From: Alcaligenaceae bacterium
GTDB lineage: Bacteria > Pseudomonadota > Gammaproteobacteria > Burkholderiales > Burkholderiaceae_B
Assembly: GCA_013416395.1 (NCBI GenBank)
Contig: JACCEP010000002.1
Coordinates: forward strand, 735,345-799,344
Direction of reading: 5' to 3'
Length of the DNA stretch: 64,000 nucleotides
A program made the translations under genes and the position numbers. The notes beneath the pieces were generated by a model, which saw only the letters and a list, made by a program, of their open reading frames with translations, searched no databases and was not told where the DNA came from. Positions 19,479 to 28,839 of this stretch are shown here, piece by piece. Numbering within the stretch: position 1 is the stretch's first letter; each line of letters starts with the position of its first letter.

Positions 19479-20840
19479 ATGGCAAAAGCAAAAACATCGT
19501 TCGTTTGTAGCGAATGCGGGGGCGTGTGCCCCAAATGGGAAGGAAAGTGTCCGCATTGCGGCGCTTGGAATACCTTACAAGAAACACGCGATCAAGGCGG
19601 CGCGCCGCATCGCTATGCACCGCTGGCTGGCGCCAGCCCGGTGCGCAAACTATCGGATATCGAAGCGCGCGAGTTGCCACGGCAACCGTCCGGCATATCA
19701 GAGTTTGACCGTGTGCTCGGTGGTGGGCTGGTGCCCGGCGCTGTGGTACTCATTGGCGGCGACCCCGGTATAGGGAAGTCAACGCTATTGCTGCAAGCGC
19801 TGGTGTCGTTGTCGCGGAGCGTCAAGGTTTTGTACGTAACGGGCGAAGAGTCTGCCGAGCAGGTGGCTTTGCGCGCACGGCGACTTGACCTCGCTACCAG
19901 TGACGTCAATCTGCTGGCCGAGATCCGGCTTGAGGCCATCACTGCAGCGCTTGCCGAACAACAGCCTAGTGTGGCCGTCATTGACTCGATACAAACGCTG
20001 TACTCCAGTGAGCTAAGTGCCGCACCCGGCTCCGTGTCGCAGGTGCGCGAATGCGCAGCCCAGCTTACCCGTCTGGCTAAGCAGACCGGCACCACGATCG
20101 TCCTTATTGGGCACGTTACAAAAGACGGCTCGCTTGCCGGGCCTCGTGTGCTCGAACATATTGTTGACACGGTGCTGTACTTTGAGGGCGACACGCATTC
20201 GTCGTTCAGGCTGGTCAGAGCATTTAAAAACCGGTTTGGTGCTGTCAATGAACTTGGCGTTTTCGCCATGACCGACCGTGGCTTGCGCGGGGTGTCCAAC
20301 CCGTCTGCGTTGTTTCTTTCTCAACACGAGCAGAACGTGCCAGGCTCCTGCGTCATGGCAACCCAGGAAGGCACACGGCCTTTGCTGGTCGAGATCCAGG
20401 CGCTGGTTGACACGGCACATGTGCCCAACCCCCGGCGGCTGTCAGTGGGCCTTGAAGGCACGCGTCTGGCTATGTTGCTGGCTGTCCTGCATCGTCATGC
20501 AGGTGTTGTCACCTACGATCAAGACGTCTTCGTCAATGCGGTAGGCGGTGTCAAAATTACCGAACCTGCGGCAGACCTGCCCGTTCTGCTGGCCATTATG
20601 TCTTCGCTCACCAATAAGCCACTGCCCAAGGGGTTAATCGTCTTTGGTGAGATCGGGCTGGCCGGCGAAATTCGACCGGCGCCACGTGGTCAGGAAAGGT
20701 TGCGTGAAGCTGCCAAGCTGGGCTTCGGGCTGGCACTTGTTCCCAAAGCCAATGCACCCCGGCAGCCTATAGAAGGTCTGGAAATCTGGGCTGTCGATCG
20801 CATTGATGCCGCCATTGCCAGGGTCAAGGAAGCAACATGA
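19479..20840 (+). CDS. radA: DNA repair protein RadA
   Basis: RadA is a RecA-like, DnaB-type branch-migration helicase that processes recombination intermediates. The 453-residue protein has an N-terminal zinc finger (Cys10, Cys13, Cys24, Cys27), Walker A GGDPGIGKSTLLLQA and the RadA-specific KNRFG motif. A Lon-protease-like C-terminal domain follows (about residues 290-450). It follows the SDR gene by 28 bp; the next gene begins 10 bp after its stop. Confidence 0.97.
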   Translation: MAKAKTSFVCSECGGVCPKWEGKCPHCGAWNTLQETRDQGGAPHRYAPLAGASPVRKLSDIEARELPRQPSGISEFDRVLGGGLVPGAVVLIGGDPGIGKSTLLLQALVSLSRSVKVLYVTGEESAEQVALRARRLDLATSDVNLLAEIRLEAITAALAEQQPSVAVIDSIQTLYSSELSAAPGSVSQVRECAAQLTRLAKQTGTTIVLIGHVTKDGSLAGPRVLEHIVDTVLYFEGDTHSSFRLVRAFKNRFGAVNELGVFAMTDRGLRGVSNPSALFLSQHEQNVPGSCVMATQEGTRPLLVEIQALVDTAHVPNPRRLSVGLEGTRLAMLLAVLHRHAGVVTYDQDVFVNAVGGVKITEPAADLPVLLAIMSSLTNKPLPKGLIVFGEIGLAGEIRPAPRGQERLREAAKLGFGLALVPKANAPRQPIEGLEIWAVDRIDAAIARVKEAT

Positions 20841-20850
20841 GGAGTACAGT

Positions 20851-21627
20851 TTGACGTGGTATTGGCTCGCCGTAGGCGCTCTGGCATCTGGCGCTTTAAT
20901 CGGATTTACTGGCGGGGTGTTGGGTATTGGTGGCGGCCTGCTGGCCATCCCGTTGCTTGGGCTCATTTTGGGTATGGATCAGCAGCAGGCACAGGGCACT
21001 GCATTAATCATGGTGCTGCCCGCCGTACTGCTTACCGTACGCAAATATAACCAGAATGCACGCATTGATTTTCGTGCGGCGGGTGCCGGTGCCGCAGGTT
21101 CGATTGTGTTCACGTATCTGGGGGCAAGAATTGCGCTAGGGCTTGACTCTAGCGTGCTGCGCACAATATACGCCTCATTTGTGCTGGCTATTGCCATTTT
21201 CTACTTTGTCCAGGGTGTCCGCGGGATGAGGGCCTCTCATTCTGTTACGCCACGTCGACAGCCAGGCGAGTTCAACCGAGCCTGGTTTGCCCTGGTCGGC
21301 GTATTGGCTGGGCTGGCGGGGGGCGTATTCGGTGTAGGTGGCTCGGTACTGGTAGTGCCTATTCTTACCACGGTGTTCAGGCTTAGCCAGACGGGGGCGC
21401 AGGCGCTTGCGCTCACCATGATCATCCCGGGTACGTTTGTTGCCCTTATTACCTACGCGTCTCATGGTCAGGCAGACTGGCTGGTGGGCGTGCCCATGGC
21501 AATGGGTAGCCTGCTGTGCGTGCCCTATGGTGTACGCCTTGCCTATGCGCTGCCAGAACCTCGACTTAAGTTGATATTTGCCTGCATGCTCGTTGTTATC
21601 ATGGGTCTGCTCTTGCTGAAGGTATAG
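20851..21627 (+). CDS. TauE/SafE-family membrane permease
   Basis: The 258-residue integral membrane protein has about eight hydrophobic segments and two copies of the glycine-rich family motif: TGGVLGIGGGLLAIPLL near the N-terminus and AGGVFGVGGSVLVVPIL at mid-protein. Members transport sulfite, sulfonates or organic anions; the substrate here is unknown. I chose TTG 20851 because AGGAG (20840-20844) sits six bases upstream and the resulting MTWYWLAVG starts right at the first membrane segment. An in-frame ATG farther upstream lies inside radA. Confidence 0.85.
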   Translation: MTWYWLAVGALASGALIGFTGGVLGIGGGLLAIPLLGLILGMDQQQAQGTALIMVLPAVLLTVRKYNQNARIDFRAAGAGAAGSIVFTYLGARIALGLDSSVLRTIYASFVLAIAIFYFVQGVRGMRASHSVTPRRQPGEFNRAWFALVGVLAGLAGGVFGVGGSVLVVPILTTVFRLSQTGAQALALTMIIPGTFVALITYASHGQADWLVGVPMAMGSLLCVPYGVRLAYALPEPRLKLIFACMLVVIMGLLLLKV

Positions 21628-21679
21628 CCTCCATGATTATTTTTCTGTCTTATGTGCCCATTTTTTATCCGGAGACCCC

Positions 21680-22420
21680 ATGACCCGTTTGTCGTCGGTC
21701 AACATGCGGGCACCCGAGGCACAAGAGTGCCGGATTCCAGGTGGCCTCATGAGGTTTGATCCCGAGCTGGTATTTGAGCCCGGAGCCTATCTTTTTGATG
21801 CAACGGACACGCGCAATCATGCTCAGGAAGTCAGTGAGGGCGGGCGACGGGCAGCATGGTTTGTGCAGGGGCAATTTGGTGAGGGCGTGTTGCGCCACTA
21901 TCGCCGCGGAGGCTTGATGGCACGGCTGAGCCAGCGTCATTACGTCTGGGCTGGCAAGAATACAACGCGTTCGTTTGCTGAATTTAATCTGCTGCGCTTT
22001 ATGTATGGGCAGGGCTTGCCGGTTCCTCGCCCCGTAGCGGCCGCCTGGTGGCGCAATGGCCTGACATATCGCGCGGCCATTCTGGTCGCCCGCATTCCTG
22101 ATGTAAAGCCGCTGGCCAATGTGCTCGATCAAGGGCATCATGCGGCAGTGGCGGCGGCCATTTGTGCCATTCATCATGCAGGCGTCTGGCACGCTGATCT
22201 CAATGCTTACAACGTTCTGCTCGATGAGTCTGGCAAGGCCTGGCTTATTGATTTTGACAAGGGCCGCGTCCGGCCTTTGCTGTCGCCCGAGCGCAGACGT
22301 GGTAATTTGTTGCGTCTGCGCAGATCGCTGGTGAAGGTGGCTGGTGAGCGTGGCATGGTGTGGTGGGACGAGCTTAATCGTGTCTATGGCCAGCTTGATG
22401 GGTTAACACAACACCCATAG
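21680..22420 (+). CDS. kdkA: 3-deoxy-D-manno-octulosonic acid (Kdo) kinase
   Basis: KdkA phosphorylates Kdo in the inner core of lipid A at the cytoplasmic face of the inner membrane. The 246-residue protein has the small-kinase fold of the KdkA/WaaP family. The catalytic loop HADLNAYNVLLDESG contains the catalytic Asp and metal-binding Asn, and the metal-site segment WLIDFDKGRVR follows. The N-terminal block with GVLRHYRRGG is also typical. Other LPS-core genes lie at 51.7-58.1 kb. Confidence 0.83.
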   Translation: MTRLSSVNMRAPEAQECRIPGGLMRFDPELVFEPGAYLFDATDTRNHAQEVSEGGRRAAWFVQGQFGEGVLRHYRRGGLMARLSQRHYVWAGKNTTRSFAEFNLLRFMYGQGLPVPRPVAAAWWRNGLTYRAAILVARIPDVKPLANVLDQGHHAAVAAAICAIHHAGVWHADLNAYNVLLDESGKAWLIDFDKGRVRPLLSPERRRGNLLRLRRSLVKVAGERGMVWWDELNRVYGQLDGLTQHP

Positions 22421-22477
22421 GCAAAAAAGCTTTATCATCACGCCTTTTGGGTTTCTGTGGTCTTGGGGAGGCTTGCA

Positions 22478-23578
22478 ATGAAATTCAGCGTGACAACAAA
22501 GCTGCTCGTCGGTGCTGCACTGGTGTCGACGATGTCGACGGCCTGGTCGCAAGAACGCATCGTCAACGTGTACAACTGGGCCGAATATACCGCGCCCGAC
22601 ACCATATCGGGGTTTGAAAAAGCAACCGGCATCAAGGCGCGCTACGACGTCTATGACAGCAACGATACCCTTCAGGCCAAGCTGCTTACCGGCAAATCGG
22701 GTTATGACGTTGTTGTGCCGTCTACCAATTACGCCGCACGCCAGATCGAGGGCGGTTTGTTCCAGAAACTCGATAAAACAAAACTACCCAACCTTAAATA
22801 CCTTGATCAGGCACTCATGGACGTCGTCGCCAGCGTCGATCCGGGCAATCAGTATTTGGTCCCCTGGGGCTATGGTACCAATGGGCTGGGCTACAACGTC
22901 ACCAAGGTGAAGGAAATCTTCGGTGATAACGCGCCACTCAATAGCTGGGATATGTTGTTCAAGCCCGAAAATGCCGCAAAGCTTAAGGGCTGCGGTATAT
23001 CCATACTTGACGAAGCCGCACAGATCTTGCCTGCTGCACTGCACTACCTGGGTAAAGATCCCAACAGCAGCAACCCTGATGATTACAAGGCGGCGTTTGA
23101 TCTGCTTAAGTCTATTCGGCCCTATGTGCGTCAGTTCAGCTCTTCTGGCTATATTGATGAGCTGGCTGCGGGTGATCTGTGCATGGTCTATGGGTATTCA
23201 GGCGACGTCATGATAGCGGCTCACCGCGCACGTGAGGCCAAAAAAGCCTACACCATTGATTACTACATTCCAGAGGGTGGGGCGCCGGTGTGGTTTGACA
23301 CCATGGCCATACCCAAAGGGGCAGCGCATGTCGACGAAGCCCATGCGTTCATCAATTACATTGAAACCCCTGAGGTGCATGCTGCCATTACCAACACCAT
23401 GTTTTATCCCAATGCCAACAAAGAGGCGCGCAAGTATGTGATCAAAGAAGTGGCTGATAACCCCATGATTTACCCGACTCCTGAGGTTGCCAAAACCCTT
23501 TTTGTGATCAAACCGCAGCCACTGAAGATGCAGCGTCTGCAGACACGGATGTGGGCTGAGTTAAAGTCAGGGCGCTAA
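22478..23578 (+). CDS. potF: Putrescine/spermidine-binding periplasmic protein
   Basis: This 366-residue periplasmic binding protein belongs to the PotF/PotD family. ATG 22478 follows GGGGAGG and starts a clear signal peptide with probable cleavage after TMSTAWS near residue 24. The mature start RIVNVYNWAEYTAPDTISGFEKATG is characteristic of polyamine binders, as is GYDVVVPSTNYA. It heads potF-potG-potH-potI. Whether putrescine or another polyamine is bound cannot be decided by reading. Confidence 0.9.
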   Translation: MKFSVTTKLLVGAALVSTMSTAWSQERIVNVYNWAEYTAPDTISGFEKATGIKARYDVYDSNDTLQAKLLTGKSGYDVVVPSTNYAARQIEGGLFQKLDKTKLPNLKYLDQALMDVVASVDPGNQYLVPWGYGTNGLGYNVTKVKEIFGDNAPLNSWDMLFKPENAAKLKGCGISILDEAAQILPAALHYLGKDPNSSNPDDYKAAFDLLKSIRPYVRQFSSSGYIDELAAGDLCMVYGYSGDVMIAAHRAREAKKAYTIDYYIPEGGAPVWFDTMAIPKGAAHVDEAHAFINYIETPEVHAAITNTMFYPNANKEARKYVIKEVADNPMIYPTPEVAKTLFVIKPQPLKMQRLQTRMWAELKSGR

Positions 23579-23583
23579 ACATC

Positions 23584-24711
23584 ATGTCTGATTTGCGACA
23601 GACGTCGTCGTGGTCCGGCGATGCGGACGGGTTCGTACGCATCGAAGAACTGGTCAAAATATTTGGCGACACAGTGGCTGTACGCTCCGTAAACCTGTCG
23701 GTGCGACGGCATGAGGTATTTGCCTTGCTGGGCAGCTCAGGTTGCGGCAAATCGACCTTGCTGCGCATGCTGGCAGGTTTCGAAGATGCGACCTCCGGCC
23801 GTATTTACCTCGACAACGAAGAGATCACCAGCTTGCCGCCACACCGCAGGCCCGTCAACATGATGTTTCAGTCGTATGCGCTGTTTCCGCATATGACGGT
23901 TGAGGCCAATGTGGCGTTTGGTCTCAAGCAAGAGGGCGTGCCGCGCAACGAAATCCACGAGCGCGTATTTGAGGTGCTTGATCTCGTGCAAATGGGTGGT
24001 TACGCGCGGCGCAAGCCCAGTCAGCTCTCGGGTGGTCAACAACAACGTGTCGCGCTGGCGCGCAGCCTGGTAAAGCGGCCCAAGCTTTTATTGCTCGATG
24101 AACCCATGTCAGCGCTCGACAAGCAAATTCGCCAGAAAACGCAAATTGAGCTCATAAAGATACTTGAGCAGGTCGGCGTAACGTGCATCATGGTTACCCA
24201 TGATCAGGAAGAAGCCATGACCATGGCTGACCGGCTGGCCGTCATGACAGAAGGCCAAATCGTGCAGTGCGGTTCGCCTCAAGACGTCTATGCGTTTCCG
24301 GCCAGCAGTTTTGTGGCCGGGTTTATCGGCTCCACCAATCTGTTCACTGGCACCATTGTTGTTGACGAACCTGATCATGTAGTTATCGAAAGCAACGCAC
24401 TGCCGCGCCCCCTCTATGTCAACCACGGTATCAGTGAGCCCCTGGGCATGGAAGTGTTTGTGTCGGTCAGGCCCGAGCATGTGCGTGTATTGCGTGAACA
24501 GCCCGTGATCGAATCAAACTGGGCGCATGGCATGGTTAGCCACATGGCCTGGATGGGCGCCTATGCCCAGTACCAGATTCGGCTCGATTCAGGCCAAATC
24601 ATTGAAGCAAGCGTGCCGAGCCAGTTGCTGGCTCAGGCCGATGCTCCTGGGCTAGATGACGAGGTGTACGCCGCGTGGTCAAGCGACAGCGCCACGGTAT
24701 TGGCATCATGA
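23584..24711 (+). CDS. potG: Polyamine ABC transporter ATP-binding protein
   Basis: The ATPase subunit of the polyamine importer, 375 residues. It has Walker A LGSSGCGKSTLLRMLAGFE, signature LSGGQQQRVALARSL and Walker B LLLLDEPMSALD. A C-terminal TOBE domain with VRPEHVRV follows (about residues 265-370). It starts 5 bp after potF, and its stop overlaps the potH start by 4 bp. Confidence 0.92.
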   Translation: MSDLRQTSSWSGDADGFVRIEELVKIFGDTVAVRSVNLSVRRHEVFALLGSSGCGKSTLLRMLAGFEDATSGRIYLDNEEITSLPPHRRPVNMMFQSYALFPHMTVEANVAFGLKQEGVPRNEIHERVFEVLDLVQMGGYARRKPSQLSGGQQQRVALARSLVKRPKLLLLDEPMSALDKQIRQKTQIELIKILEQVGVTCIMVTHDQEEAMTMADRLAVMTEGQIVQCGSPQDVYAFPASSFVAGFIGSTNLFTGTIVVDEPDHVVIESNALPRPLYVNHGISEPLGMEVFVSVRPEHVRVLREQPVIESNWAHGMVSHMAWMGAYAQYQIRLDSGQIIEASVPSQLLAQADAPGLDDEVYAAWSSDSATVLAS

Positions 24712-25625
24712 GAAAAATCGCCTGGCCACCCATGCCCGGCCGGCGATTGCTGGCGATTGTGCCGCCGTTCGCCTGGCTGGCGCTGTGGCTGTTGGTACCA
24801 TTTTTGCTGGTACTTAAGATTAGTTTTGCCGACCTGCGTTTTGGTGTACCACCCTATACGCCGCTGGCAGAGCTACACGACGAAGTGCTCACTATTGCCC
24901 TGAGCTTGCGTGGGTATATATTGCTGTTCAGCGACAGCCTGTACCTTGCGACCTACCTTAACTCGGTCAAAATGGCCGCCATTACCACGGCATGCTGCAT
25001 GGTCATTGGCTACCCCATGGCGTATTACATTGCACGCTCGAATCCGTCGGTGCGCAATATTTTGCTGCTCGGGGTTATTTTGCCTTTCTGGACCTCATTG
25101 CTGCTGCGTGTTTACGCCTGGGTGGGCATATTGCGCAATGATGGCCTGCTCAATAACTTCTTGCTGTGGCTGGGTGTTATTGATTCGCCCATGGAAATCT
25201 ACCGCACTGACCTTGCGGTGTACATTGGCCTTGTCTATGCATATTTGCCGTTTTTTATCTTGCCGCTTTATGCCAATCTGGTCAAACTCGATGTTCGGCT
25301 GCTTGAGGCGGCTTATGACCTGGGTGCCCGTCCATGGCGGGCTTTTGTCAGCGTAACGCTGCCATTGTCTATGCCAGGTGTTGTTGCCGGCGCCATGCTG
25401 GTTTTTATTCCGACCGTAGGCGAGTACGTTATCCCCGAAATGCTGGGGGGCGCCAATACCCTCATGATGGGGCGGGTCATGTGGAACGAGTTCTTCAATA
25501 ACGCTGATTGGCCCATGGCGGCGGCCGTGACCTGCGTGATGGTCATGTTGTTGCTGGTGCCGTTGGTATTGTTTCAGTATGCCCAGGTCAGGCAGTTTGA
25601 AGCACAACGAGGGGGGGCGCGATGA
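24708..25625 (+). CDS. potH: Polyamine ABC transporter permease (PotH type)
   Basis: Inner-membrane permease of 305 residues with an N-terminal membrane segment at about 20-45 and a MetI-like permease core. The conserved cytoplasmic loop EAAYDLGARPWRAFVSVTLPLSMPG contacts the ATPase. ATG 24708 is chosen for its ATGA overlap with potG; upstream in-frame extension lies within potG. It overlaps potI by 4 bp at its 3' end. Confidence 0.91.
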   Translation: MRKIAWPPMPGRRLLAIVPPFAWLALWLLVPFLLVLKISFADLRFGVPPYTPLAELHDEVLTIALSLRGYILLFSDSLYLATYLNSVKMAAITTACCMVIGYPMAYYIARSNPSVRNILLLGVILPFWTSLLLRVYAWVGILRNDGLLNNFLLWLGVIDSPMEIYRTDLAVYIGLVYAYLPFFILPLYANLVKLDVRLLEAAYDLGARPWRAFVSVTLPLSMPGVVAGAMLVFIPTVGEYVIPEMLGGANTLMMGRVMWNEFFNNADWPMAAAVTCVMVMLLLVPLVLFQYAQVRQFEAQRGGAR

Positions 25626-26428
25626 CACGCCCCAATCCAGCGCTCAGGGCTGTTGTGCTCACCGTGGGTTATGCCTTTTTGTATATTCCGATTCTTTGTC
25701 TCATGGTTTTTTCGTTTAACGATTCTGCCATGATGACGTCATGGAGCGGCTTCTCGTTTAAATGGTATGCGGCACTGCTTGATGACGAGGCATTGCTGAG
25801 TGCGGCCAGGCTCTCGCTTATTATCGCCTCGCTGACGGCTACGGCTGCGGTAGTCGTCGGTACCTGGGCAGGCTATGTGCTGGCTCGCATGGGGCGGTTT
25901 CGCGGCTTTTCCTTGTACGTTGGCATGCTAAGTGCCCCGCTGGTCATCCCTGAGGTCGTGTTGGGCATCTCGCTGCTGCTCATGTTTGTCGAGGTCAGCG
26001 AATTGCTTGGGTGGCCCGACGGCAATGGGGTATTCACGATCTGGATCGGGCACCTTACCCTGTGCACGGCATATGTGGCGGTGATCATCCAGTCGCGTAT
26101 ACGTGACCTTGACCGTTCGCTCGAAGAGGCAGCACTCGACCTGGGGGCTACACCGCTCAAAGTCTTTTTCGTCATCACCGTGCCGTTGATTGTGCCTGCG
26201 CTGTTGGCGGCCTGGCTGCTTGCTTTTACACTATCGCTCGATGACGTTGTCATCGCGTCGTTTTTATCAGGGCCGGGTTACACCACGCTGCCGATCGAAG
26301 TGTTTTCGCGTGTGCGACTGGGCCTTAAACCCGAAATCAATGCACTGGCTACAGTGTTCATTTTGGTGGTCGCTGTTTGTGTCATTGTTGCCAATCGCAT
26401 TCAATGGGGCCGCGCCAGCAAGCAATAA
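25622..26428 (+). CDS. potI: Polyamine ABC transporter permease (PotI type)
   Basis: Second permease of the importer, 268 residues, with about six hydrophobic segments. The EAA loop is EEAALDLGATPLKVFFVITVPL, and SLDDVVIASFLSGPG is a segment typical of PotI/PotC. Coupled to potH by ATGA. An ArsC-like gene follows after 9 bp, probably on the same transcript. Confidence 0.91.
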   Translation: MTRPNPALRAVVLTVGYAFLYIPILCLMVFSFNDSAMMTSWSGFSFKWYAALLDDEALLSAARLSLIIASLTATAAVVVGTWAGYVLARMGRFRGFSLYVGMLSAPLVIPEVVLGISLLLMFVEVSELLGWPDGNGVFTIWIGHLTLCTAYVAVIIQSRIRDLDRSLEEAALDLGATPLKVFFVITVPLIVPALLAAWLLAFTLSLDDVVIASFLSGPGYTTLPIEVFSRVRLGLKPEINALATVFILVVAVCVIVANRIQWGRASKQ

Positions 26429-26437
26429 AGGAAGCAT

Positions 26438-26794
26438 ATGAATACCGTACGCCTGTATGGCCTGAAAAACTGCAGCACCTGCCACAAAGCCACGGCATGG
26501 TTGTCAGAGCATGGGGTGGCGTTTGAATTTACCGATTATCGTGATCATATTGTGGCGCCTGACACCTTGCGTGCCTGGGCAGACGAGCTGGGAGGCTGGC
26601 CCAAGCTGGTCAATCGCGCGTCCATGACCTGGCGTAATCTGCCGCCAGAACGCAAAACACCAAGCACCGACGAACAATGGCTGGAACTGATTGCCGAGTT
26701 TCCTGCATTGATTCGCCGGCCGGTCGCTGTCGATACACAGAGTGGTGTGCAGGTTGGGTTTTCTGACAAAAAATATACCGAGCGTTTTGGCTAA
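26438..26794 (+). CDS. ArsC/Spx-family protein (YffB-like)
   Basis: The 118-residue thioredoxin-fold protein begins MNTVRLYGLKNCSTCHKA with CxxC at Cys12 and Cys15. The middle block FTDYRDHIVAPDTLRAW and the RPVAV near residue 95 fit the ArsC/YffB family. These are related to glutaredoxin-coupled arsenate reductases, but YffB-type members are often not involved in arsenate resistance. No other ars genes are nearby, so I do not call an arsenate reductase. AAGGAAG precedes ATG 26438. Confidence 0.85.
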   Translation: MNTVRLYGLKNCSTCHKATAWLSEHGVAFEFTDYRDHIVAPDTLRAWADELGGWPKLVNRASMTWRNLPPERKTPSTDEQWLELIAEFPALIRRPVAVDTQSGVQVGFSDKKYTERFG

Positions 26795-27065
26795 GGCAAG
26801 TCTGAATAAACCGGTTCTCAGCTGAATCCGCTGCCGTAAACGATGGATATTATTAAATCTGTTTTTTCAACCTCGGGCTTCAGTTTACAGATCAGTCGTC
26901 CCAGGTTTCAACTTACAGGTAAATCGAATTACAGGTTTCAGAGTTCAGGTCGCGACCTCAGGTCTACATAGCAAACCCCAGTGTTCCAACCTGGGCGCTT
27001 AGGCCACTCCAACACTTCCGTGTCCCGATGTCATGGGCACTTAACTTTCCCCCGGAATCCCCTTC
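26795..27065. other. Intergenic region upstream of rpiA
   Basis: 271 bp without a gene. The word CAGGT recurs five times between 26902 and 26963, with starts spaced 13-16 bp apart in otherwise unrelated sequence. I see no clear terminator, riboswitch or convincing promoter here. Confidence 0.4.
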
Positions 27066-27749
27066 ATGCTGACTCAGGCCCAACTTAAACAGAACGTCGC
27101 ACAGGCGGCCGTTGAATTTACCCTCCCATTTTTGATGCCTGATGTCGTGCTGGGTGTGGGTACTGGTTCGACGGTTGATTTGTTTATTGATGCGCTGGCC
27201 CCATACCGTGATCGTTTCCGCGGCGCGGCATCCAGCTCTGAGCGTAGTTCAGTGCGCATGCGCCAGCTTGGTATCGAGGTATTCGATCTCAATCAAGTAG
27301 AGGCCATGCCTCTGTATGTTGATGGTGCAGACGAAATCGACGGCGGGCTAAGCATGATCAAAGGCGGGGGCGGTGCCCTGACGCGAGAAAAAATCGTGTC
27401 TTCGGTGGCCCAGCGCTTTGTGTGTATTGTGGACGAATCCAAACAGGTCCAGACGCTGGGGCGCTTCCCATTACCCATAGAGGTTATTCCCATGGCGCGC
27501 GAGTCGGTAACGCGCCGTTTGCGAGCATTGGGTGGCGAGCCCGTGTTGCGGGAAGGCTTCATAACAGACAATGGGTGTCAGATTCTCGACGTGTCGGGCC
27601 TTACCATCACTGACCCTGCCGGGCTTGAGGCCCACCTTAACAACATACCGGGTGTGGTGTGTTGTGGGCTGTTCGCCCTGGCAGGCGCTGACGTGGTTCT
27701 GGTGTCGGGGCAGGCAGGTGTTCGGCAGGTAGAACGTGCTGCGTCATAA
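27066..27749 (+). CDS. rpiA: Ribose-5-phosphate isomerase A
   Basis: RpiA interconverts ribose 5-phosphate and ribulose 5-phosphate in the pentose phosphate pathway. The 227-residue protein has the phosphate-binding LGVGTGSTVDLFIDAL, the active-site YVDGADEID and the lysine-containing IKGGGGALTREKIV, all diagnostic. The usual length is about 220 residues. phoU follows after 67 bp. Confidence 0.97.
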   Translation: MLTQAQLKQNVAQAAVEFTLPFLMPDVVLGVGTGSTVDLFIDALAPYRDRFRGAASSSERSSVRMRQLGIEVFDLNQVEAMPLYVDGADEIDGGLSMIKGGGGALTREKIVSSVAQRFVCIVDESKQVQTLGRFPLPIEVIPMARESVTRRLRALGGEPVLREGFITDNGCQILDVSGLTITDPAGLEAHLNNIPGVVCCGLFALAGADVVLVSGQAGVRQVERAAS

Positions 27750-27816
27750 TTGCGTCATAATACTTATGTACGCTGTGCCATTCGATTCATTTACACGGTA
27801 ATGACCAGAGGCTGTC

Positions 27817-28542
27817 ATGTTAGAACACACAAATAAGCAATTTCATGCTGATCTCGAAACCACCCGATCAATGTTCTTGCAGATGGGGGGCTTGGTGGAG
27901 GCCATGGTCAAAGATGGCATAGAAGCTCTTATTTCTGGCGATCTCAGCCTGGTCGACATAGTGCGCGAAAGAGAAAAACAGGTCAATCGCCTTGAAGTCG
28001 ACATTGACGAGCGCATTGGCCAATTAATCGCCCGCAATCAGCCTACGGCGAGCGACCTTCGTCTGTTGCTGGGCGTTTCAAAAATGCTTACCGACATGGA
28101 ACGCTGTGGCGACGAAGCTGAAAAAATCGCCAAGATGGCCCGTCGTCTGCACGAAGCTGAATCAGGCTACGAGCCCGTGGTCGAGTTGCGTCACATGGGC
28201 AACTCTGTGGTCCAGATGATTCATGATGCGCTTGACGCCTTTGCCCGCATGGATGCCGTGGCGGCCGCGCAGGTTGTGCGCAACGACAAAGAGGTCGACA
28301 AAGAATGGAAGGGTTCTTTGCGGCACATTATTACCTACATGATCGAAGACCCGCGCACCATTTCCCGTTCTATTGACCTTATTTTCATAGCGCGGGCGCT
28401 TGAGCGTATAGGCGACCACGCCAAAAATATGTCAGAGCGCGTTATCTACATGGTGTTGGGCGACGACGTACGTCACACCGGTGTAAAAAATACCGAACGC
28501 ACCGCACGTGGCGAGTTGCCCGAAGAAGAAAACAATATCTGA
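27817..28542 (+). CDS. phoU: Phosphate-transport regulator PhoU
   Basis: PhoU links the Pst phosphate transporter to the PhoR/PhoB two-component system and represses the Pho regulon when phosphate is plentiful. The 241-residue protein is all-helical with two three-helix repeats. Each repeat carries a metal-binding acidic motif: DMERCGDEAEKIA near residue 95 and ALERIGDHAKNMSE near residue 195. The pst genes are not adjacent. It is the last core gene before the accessory region. Confidence 0.95.
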   Translation: MLEHTNKQFHADLETTRSMFLQMGGLVEAMVKDGIEALISGDLSLVDIVREREKQVNRLEVDIDERIGQLIARNQPTASDLRLLLGVSKMLTDMERCGDEAEKIAKMARRLHEAESGYEPVVELRHMGNSVVQMIHDALDAFARMDAVAAAQVVRNDKEVDKEWKGSLRHIITYMIEDPRTISRSIDLIFIARALERIGDHAKNMSERVIYMVLGDDVRHTGVKNTERTARGELPEEENNI

Positions 28543-28758
28543 AATTTCTGCTTACCTAGCTCTATGGGCAAGAGGCGTAATTTGCAAGTATGTTTGTGAA
28601 CCCTATGTATTGCTCCGGTATGCGCCAGTGGCAGCGAGTGTCATCGTACCTTACCGAAGTTAAATCTGCGCTTTTCTGAGGTCGCGTTGCCCGGCCCAAA
28701 TGAACCGATCACGGCAAATTCATGGGGTTTACCATTATCCGCGATTCGCGCGTAAGCC
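28543..28758. other. Intergenic region between phoU and the peptide promoter
   Basis: About 215 bp between the end of phoU and the predicted promoter at 28759. I see no gene, clear terminator or repeat in it. It marks the left border of the accessory region. Confidence 0.4.
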
Positions 28759-28787
28759 TTGTCAGCCGTTAGTCAGGTAGATATACT
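28759..28787 (+). promoter_or_regulatory. Strong predicted promoter of the peptide gene
   Basis: -35 TTGTCA (28759-28764) and -10 TATACT (28782-28787) are separated by the optimal 17 bp. Transcription would start near 28794, leaving a leader of about 45 nt before the start codon at 28840. It is among the best sigma-70-like promoters in the window and points directly at the short peptide gene. Confidence 0.7.
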
Positions 28788-28839
28788 CGGCAAACATATA
28801 CCTGATTTCGTTGAAAATTAAAGGGTTAGGAGACTATTC

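Noticed and set aside
26438..26794. Arsenate reductase / arsenic-resistance locus
   Set aside because: The protein is ArsC-fold, but no arsB, arsR or other ars gene is present and YffB-type proteins share this motif.
26880..26965. Recurring CAGGT words as a tandem repeat or binding array
   Set aside because: Spacing varies between 13 and 16 bp and the sequence between copies is unrelated; likely chance.
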